27,474 bases of DNA from positions 1 through 27,474 of the IMG/VR virus record IMGVR_UViG_3300006870_000065; one strand, 5' to 3'. Source of the DNA: a virus. Shown here one piece after another: positions 24,436 through 27,474 of the stretch (position 1 is the first letter of the stretch; each line of letters opens with the position of its first letter). The notes below the pieces were generated by a model, which saw only the letters and a list, made by a program, of their open reading frames with translations, made no database searches and was not told the origin of the DNA. The translations under genes were made by a program, and so were the position numbers.

Positions 24436-24443
24436 AATTTCAT
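24111..24443 (-). CDS. Overprinted ORF: possible small membrane protein (110 aa)
   Basis: This reading frame lies on the same strand as the SegE-like gene but shifted, sharing 325 bases. Its ATG at 24443 overlaps the TGA of the 61 aa gene (ATGA) and has AAGGAG eight bases upstream, a better start than the nuclease has. The product has a basic N-terminus, a transmembrane segment at about residues 13-37 (GPIVAGCLTGVILGTTTALF), a Ser/Thr linker, and a soluble part with DVRIKLSNGEELHLKATG. It looks like a natural protein, but the nuclease frame is the one with known homology, so this ORF may still be accidental. Confidence 0.4.
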   Translation of the reverse strand: MKLWQRVKNIQIPGPIVAGCLTGVILGTTTALFTLLPVKSPTDNTSDASTSGKNESLDVRIKLSNGEELHLKATGVTTMGLVQSFQQMLNNTDENLLLERYYPYTPPQVE

Positions 24444-24625
24444 AACGATCTCTCCTTATTTATTCGTTGCCAATTTGCTGCTGCATCATTCCAATCACCT
24501 TCCCATGGATCTGGAAAGATATTTTTTTCAGGTTCTCTCTCAGAATCTGAGAGAGATTCAACCTTAGATATATAAGTATCTTCTTTTTTAGAGTTGGAAA
24601 CCAGCGAAAGTATCTTTCTTAACAT
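24440..24625 (-). CDS. Hypothetical protein (61 aa) between nrdB and the GIY-YIG gene
   Basis: The ATG at 24625 is the only plausible in-frame start near the end of nrdB; the gene overlaps the nrdB 3' end by 38 bases. A GGGAG about 13 bases upstream may serve as ribosome site. The product is short, charged and acidic in the middle (KVESLSDSEREPEK), with an aromatic C-terminal part (DPWEGDWNDAAANWQR). The TGA overlaps the next ATG. Function unknown. Confidence 0.6.
   Translation of the reverse strand: MLRKILSLVSNSKKEDTYISKVESLSDSEREPEKNIFPDPWEGDWNDAAANWQRINKERSL
24452..24457 (-). promoter_or_regulatory. Shine-Dalgarno AAGGAG shared by two overlapping starts
   Basis: AAGGAG stands 8 bases before the ATG at 24443 (membrane ORF) and 16 bases before the GTG at 24435 (SegE-like nuclease). 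The spacing strongly favours the ATG. Confidence 0.6.
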
Positions 24626-25778
24626 CTTGTTTAATAGCTCCCATAAGATATGATTCAACCTCTGTTTCTTGGGGAGCGACTTGCATACTCTTGGAAGATA
24701 ACCAGTGTTCTGTCCAGGGGAGAGGATTGTTAGATACTGGAGTATCAAAGATTGCCTTGAGACCGATAGATCTCAGACGACGATTGGCAGTCCATTCAAC
24801 ATATTTAGAGAGCAATTTATCATTCAAACCGATGATAAAACCATCTTTGAACGGTAGATACTCTGCCCAGAGTTTCTCTTCTTCTACACACTGACGGAAC
24901 ATGTCATAGACATTTTCCTCTTCTTCCTTGGCGATTTTTGCCATGTCAGGATCATCGCCCTCCTTCCATTTATTTAGAATGTTCTGAGTGATTGTCATGT
25001 GTTGACTTTCATCTCTAGCAATAAGACCGATGATTTTGGCAGATCCCTCCAGGAGTTTAAGTTCGCCAAAGGCGAAACTACATGCAAACGAGACGTAGAA
25101 TCTAATTCCCTCAAGAATGTAGACATTAGCAACCGCTCTGTAGAGTTTTCTCTTGAGTTCATAAAGTTCCCATTTAGCAGAATCAACTTGTTCTAATGCT
25201 TGTTCCCAACGATTACCAGCACCCCACTCCTGTGCTGCTTGTAAGAATTCATCATACGCTTTAGTTACAGACTGTGCTCGTGAGAGGATCTTCTCGTCGT
25301 CTAGAATCTTGTCAAAGACTTCAGAAGGGTCAGCATACACATTCTTGATGATATGCGTGTAGGAGCGACTATGGACCATCTCCATGGTCTGCCAGATGTT
25401 CATGGCACCCTCAAGCTCGGGTAGACTGCAGTAAGGCATGAAAGCCATACCAGGACCACGACCTTGTACAGAGTCCAAGAGAATTTGGTACTTAAGGTTT
25501 GACGTGAAAATGTGTTTCTGAGCATCATTTAGAACCTGATAATCTGCACGATCTTTTTGAAGTGATACTTCTTCAGGACGCCAGAAGTATCCTAGTTGTT
25601 GCTGTGTAAGTTTATCAAATACAGGATACTTGAACTTATCATAACGCTGGACCCCCAGCGGGGGTCCGAAGAACATCTTTTGTTTTGTGCTGTCAACTTT
25701 ATTCGTATTGAATACAGTCATTCCTTCTACTTGTGTTGGCATGTAATTACTATCAGTTCTAAATTTTGCAGCTGTCAC
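24588..25778 (-). CDS. nrdB: Ribonucleotide reductase class Ia small subunit
   Basis: 396 residues, full length. It houses the diiron-tyrosyl radical cofactor that generates the radical for NrdA during NDP-to-dNDP reduction. All ligands are in place by comparison with E. coli NrdB: D102 (in LLDSVQGR), E133 and H136 with radical Tyr140 (E-M-V-H-S-R-S-Y), E223 (LEGIRFYVSFACS), E257 and H260 (RDESQH). The C-terminus ends FAGFQL, the tail that docks into NrdA. The start is GTG at 25778 with GGAGG nine bases upstream; an internal ATG at 25742 lacks a ribosome site. It overlaps the nrdA 3' end by 20 bases, so the subunits are coupled. Confidence 0.96.
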   Translation of the reverse strand: MTAAKFRTDSNYMPTQVEGMTVFNTNKVDSTKQKMFFGPPLGVQRYDKFKYPVFDKLTQQQLGYFWRPEEVSLQKDRADYQVLNDAQKHIFTSNLKYQILLDSVQGRGPGMAFMPYCSLPELEGAMNIWQTMEMVHSRSYTHIIKNVYADPSEVFDKILDDEKILSRAQSVTKAYDEFLQAAQEWGAGNRWEQALEQVDSAKWELYELKRKLYRAVANVYILEGIRFYVSFACSFAFGELKLLEGSAKIIGLIARDESQHMTITQNILNKWKEGDDPDMAKIAKEEEENVYDMFRQCVEEEKLWAEYLPFKDGFIIGLNDKLLSKYVEWTANRRLRSIGLKAIFDTPVSNNPLPWTEHWLSSKSMQVAPQETEVESYLMGAIKQDVKKDTFAGFQL

Positions 25779-26859
25779 AATCTTCTTCCTCCGTTGTAAA
25801 GATATCGTCTAACAGATCTTGAATAGATGCTTTCTTTTCTTCTGTGAGTTGTGGTTCATCTGTCTTATTATCATATGTGTTCTGATAGTAAGATGTTTTC
25901 CAACCATACTTATAGGTCTTCAAAAGATCACCTGCCATAACAGAAACTGGCACTTCATTATTCTCATAGTTCTCTGGATTGTAACTCCAGTTTCCTGAAA
26001 TTGCTTGGTCAAAGAACTTTTGCATGGCAGCAACAACTTTGATATAACCATCGTTGTCTTTCATGTCCCAGAGAAGAGTGTAATTATTCTTGAGACTACC
26101 ATACTGAGGAACGATTTGCTTGAGTGGTCCTTTCTTTGATTTCTTAACGGACATGTATGCTCTAGGTGGTTCAATTCCATTTGTTGCGTTTGACACAACG
26201 GAACTGCTCTCCGATGGCATCTGTGCGGACAACGTACTATGTCGCAGTCCATATGTTTGAATCTCGGTACGTAGAGTTTCCCAATCATAGTTCAACTCTT
26301 CTCCACAGAACTCATCAATATCACGCTTGTAAGTGTCAATTGGGAGGATGCCATCAGCATACTTGGTGCGAGAGAAATATTCACATGCACCTTTCTCCTT
26401 GGCAACTGCGTTACTGGACTTGAGTAGATAGAACTGGAAAGCTTCAGACAAGTCATGAACAAGTTTCCATGCTCGTGAGTCATCATAGTGTTCTCCTTGC
26501 TTGGCAAGATAGTGTGCTAGACCGATATAACCAACACCGAGAGAACGGCGAGCAAGAGTGCTAATGCGTGCTGCTTCAACAGGATAATCTTGATAGTCAA
26601 TCAGTTCTTCCAAACCACGAACTGCTAGATCACAAAGGTTTTCCAACTCATCAAGTTTGTTGATCTTGCCAACGTTGATAGCAGATAGAATGCAGAGAGC
26701 AATCTCACCTTCCCCATCAATATGCTGAAGAGGAGTTGTTGGAAGAGTAATCTCCTGACAATTATGAACTAGAATATCATTTGCGAAGAAATTATGAGTT
26801 CCTTCTACAGTAATATCATAAACTGGAATTTCTTCTTCAAGATATTCAATCTTTAACAT
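25759..26859 (-). CDS. nrdA: Intein C-fragment fused to the C-terminal part of ribonucleotide reductase large subunit
   Basis: 366 residues. Residues 1-33 are an intein C-terminal fragment (MLKIEYLEEE, then VYDITVEGTHNFF and NDILVHN) with the splice signature His32-Asn33 and +1 Cys34. Residues 34-366 are the C-terminal half of class Ia NrdA: C34-x-E36 equals E. coli C439/E441, C56 (ALCILSA) equals C462, STLSAQMPSESSS and NATNGIEPPR are conserved barrel segments, YYQNT holds the radical-transfer tyrosines, and C361-x2-C364 is the swinging redox pair. The ATG has AGGAG at ideal spacing. The N-terminal half of NrdA and the intein N-part are not in the window and should lie upstream on the - strand. 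Activity requires splicing with them. Confidence 0.92.
   Translation of the reverse strand: MLKIEYLEEEIPVYDITVEGTHNFFANDILVHNCQEITLPTTPLQHIDGEGEIALCILSAINVGKINKLDELENLCDLAVRGLEELIDYQDYPVEAARISTLARRSLGVGYIGLAHYLAKQGEHYDDSRAWKLVHDLSEAFQFYLLKSSNAVAKEKGACEYFSRTKYADGILPIDTYKRDIDEFCGEELNYDWETLRTEIQTYGLRHSTLSAQMPSESSSVVSNATNGIEPPRAYMSVKKSKKGPLKQIVPQYGSLKNNYTLLWDMKDNDGYIKVVAAMQKFFDQAISGNWSYNPENYENNEVPVSVMAGDLLKTYKYGWKTSYYQNTYDNKTDEPQLTEEKKASIQDLLDDIFTTEEEDCDSCKI
25788..25792 (-). promoter_or_regulatory. Shine-Dalgarno GGAGG for the nrdB GTG start
   Basis: GGAGG nine bases before GTG 25778, inside the 3' end of nrdA. It decides the start in favour of GTG over the ATG 36 bases further on. Confidence 0.65.
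26761..26859 (-). mobile_element. Split-type intein C-terminal fragment (IntC) in nrdA
   Basis: 33 codons with intein blocks F and G: YDITVEGTHNFFANDILVHN ending His-Asn before Cys. A C-part of this length beginning with its own Met is the usual size for natural split inteins. Established phage precedents have nrdA, nrdJ and gp41 split this way with a nuclease gene between the halves. Confidence 0.85.
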
Positions 26860-27474
26860 TTTTTTCTCCTATTTTGTTCTAAAAGTTGTTTAGCAAGTTT
26901 TCTTTGAGTTTCGTCTCTATAATATGGATTATACATCAATCCAGTTTGCTCTTCAATACATTTATAAAAGTTTTGATGGTTTCCCCCAAATCTGTTTTTG
27001 GAAAAATGTTTTGGAAACTTTATATTCAATTCATTAAGAGCAAACTCAACTGTTCTTTTTCTTCCGCCAATAAATCCATATTTTTTAGCAAACTTTACTC
27101 CTATTTCTATAAGTTGTTCATCAGTAAGTCCAGAATAGTTTGGATTATTATAACCAGTAGTTCTTACAGAAATATTGTTTCTCCACTCTTCCTGAACCTT
27201 TTGTGAGCATCTGGGAAGCATCCAACCACCAGTTCCACCTGCAGTAGCATTATAACCTTTTTTAGTATCACTCTCAAAAAGTTTGATAAAGTGAGATTCC
27301 TTTTCATTAATAAAGTTTGCATCTTCAGTTTGATAAGTTTCAATAACTGATAGGTCCCAACAATCTTCACCATATTTTCTAATTGCAGAGTGAAATCTAA
27401 ATTTAGACCCATTTTTTGCCGATGATAAATGACGATTCCAACGGTGCTCTAAAGAATATTCAGTTTTTCCTATG
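26853..27474 (-). CDS. GIY-YIG homing endonuclease, 5'-truncated by the window edge
   Basis: 206 codons are visible in the frame beginning at 27473; the N-terminal GIY strand is outside. The visible part starts IGKTEYSLEHRW, the YIG strand plus the conserved Arg, then SKFRFHSAIRKYGEDCW, NEKESHFIKLF with the probable catalytic Glu, and KGYNATAGGTGG, all diagnostic of GIY-YIG homing nucleases. A DNA-binding tail follows (GLTDEQLIEIGVKFAKKYG ... NRFGGNHQNFYKCIEEQTG). It ends TAA, in a different frame from IntC and overlapping its ATG. The enzyme would cut intein-free nrdA alleles so that repair copies the insert. Whether it starts on its own or continues from the intein N-part cannot be seen. 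Confidence 0.85.
   Translation of the reverse strand, partial: IGKTEYSLEHRWNRHLSSAKNGSKFRFHSAIRKYGEDCWDLSVIETYQTEDANFINEKESHFIKLFESDTKKGYNATAGGTGGWMLPRCSQKVQEEWRNNISVRTTGYNNPNYSGLTDEQLIEIGVKFAKKYGFIGGRKRTVEFALNELNIKFPKHFSKNRFGGNHQNFYKCIEEQTGLMYNPYYRDETQRKLAKQLLEQNRRKKC
26859..26865 (-). promoter_or_regulatory. A AAA AAA slippery heptamer at the endonuclease/intein junction
   Basis: In the endonuclease frame the codons are AGA AAA AAA TGT TAA, giving a perfect A AAA AAA heptamer. A -1 slip makes the next codon ATG of the IntC frame, fusing the two ORFs. Slippage, by ribosome or polymerase, is possible but unproven; the same run is also where a read could lose an A. Confidence 0.4.
26866..26870 (-). 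promoter_or_regulatory. Shine-Dalgarno AGGAG for the IntC-NrdA ORF
   Basis: AGGAG followed by six A bases and then ATG 26859. This ideal spacing supports independent initiation of the intein C-part and hence a genuinely split gene. It lies in the last codons of the endonuclease. Confidence 0.7.

Noticed and set aside
24626-24748. Extension of the 61 aa gene to an ATG at 24748
   Set aside because: It would overlap nrdB by 160 bases and the added residues look like a shadow of the conserved NrdB C-terminus.
25742-25742. ATG start of nrdB at 25742
   Set aside because: No ribosome site before it, whereas GTG 25778 has GGAGG at proper spacing.
27164-27412. 82 aa - strand ORF in the frame next to the GIY-YIG nuclease
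   Set aside because: Leu/Lys-rich shadow; the diagnostic nuclease motifs are in the other frame.

Overview
The window reads as part of the genome of a T4-like cyanophage (marine Synechococcus/Prochlorococcus myovirus type). Support comes from class Ia ribonucleotide reductase genes nrdA-nrdB with a small glutaredoxin (nrdC), a cluster of very large virion/tail-fibre genes, T4-type late-promoter octamers (TATAAATA, AATAAATA, ACTAAATA), and a scattered set of A-codon-reading tRNAs among very small overlapping genes. No photosynthesis, integrase, transposase, rRNA or CRISPR sequence was recognised. Only strain-level identity is out of reach from sequence alone.

Layout. (1) Positions 1-1211, + strand: the end of one gene and two small exported-looking proteins. 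(2) 1114-3065, - strand: four translationally coupled genes, most with membrane segments, driven from a divergent late-promoter pair at 3091-3107. (3) 3132-21178: the structural block. One + strand fibre-like gene (774 aa) converges on a - strand row of 471, 1057 (leucine-rich repeats), 1519, 1216 and 956 aa (beta-helix tailspike-like) proteins. Two perfect TATAAATA late promoters precede the 1216 aa and 956 aa genes. (4) 21179-23311, - strand: six tRNAs (Gly, Pro, Ser, Val, Leu, Arg) mixed with small genes (glutaredoxin, a Phd/YefM-like antitoxin, a zinc-ribbon-like protein, unknowns) and a roughly 265-base GC-richer, hairpin-dense stretch with no convincing gene. (5) 23325-27474, - strand: a secreted tail-lysozyme-type muramidase, a SegE-like GIY-YIG endonuclease with a second ORF overprinted on it, a 61 aa protein, nrdB, and the 3' part of nrdA.

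The most striking feature is nrdA. The gene is broken: the last ORF begins with its own Met and Shine-Dalgarno sequence, encodes a 33-residue intein C-terminal fragment ending in His-Asn, and continues with the NrdA C-terminal half, whose first residue is the catalytic thiyl-radical cysteine. Immediately upstream, in another frame, lies a GIY-YIG homing-endonuclease ORF that runs off the window. This is the architecture of a fractured gene with a split intein. A perfect A AAA AAA slippery heptamer lies exactly at the junction, so a -1 frameshift (or one missing A in the read) would instead join endonuclease and intein into a single polypeptide.

Working together: NrdA/NrdB make dNTPs with NrdC as likely reductant; the tRNAs fit A-ending codons of an AT-rich phage; the tail block supplies host recognition and probable envelope-glycan processing; the lysozyme and the small membrane proteins are candidates for host-envelope passage or lysis.
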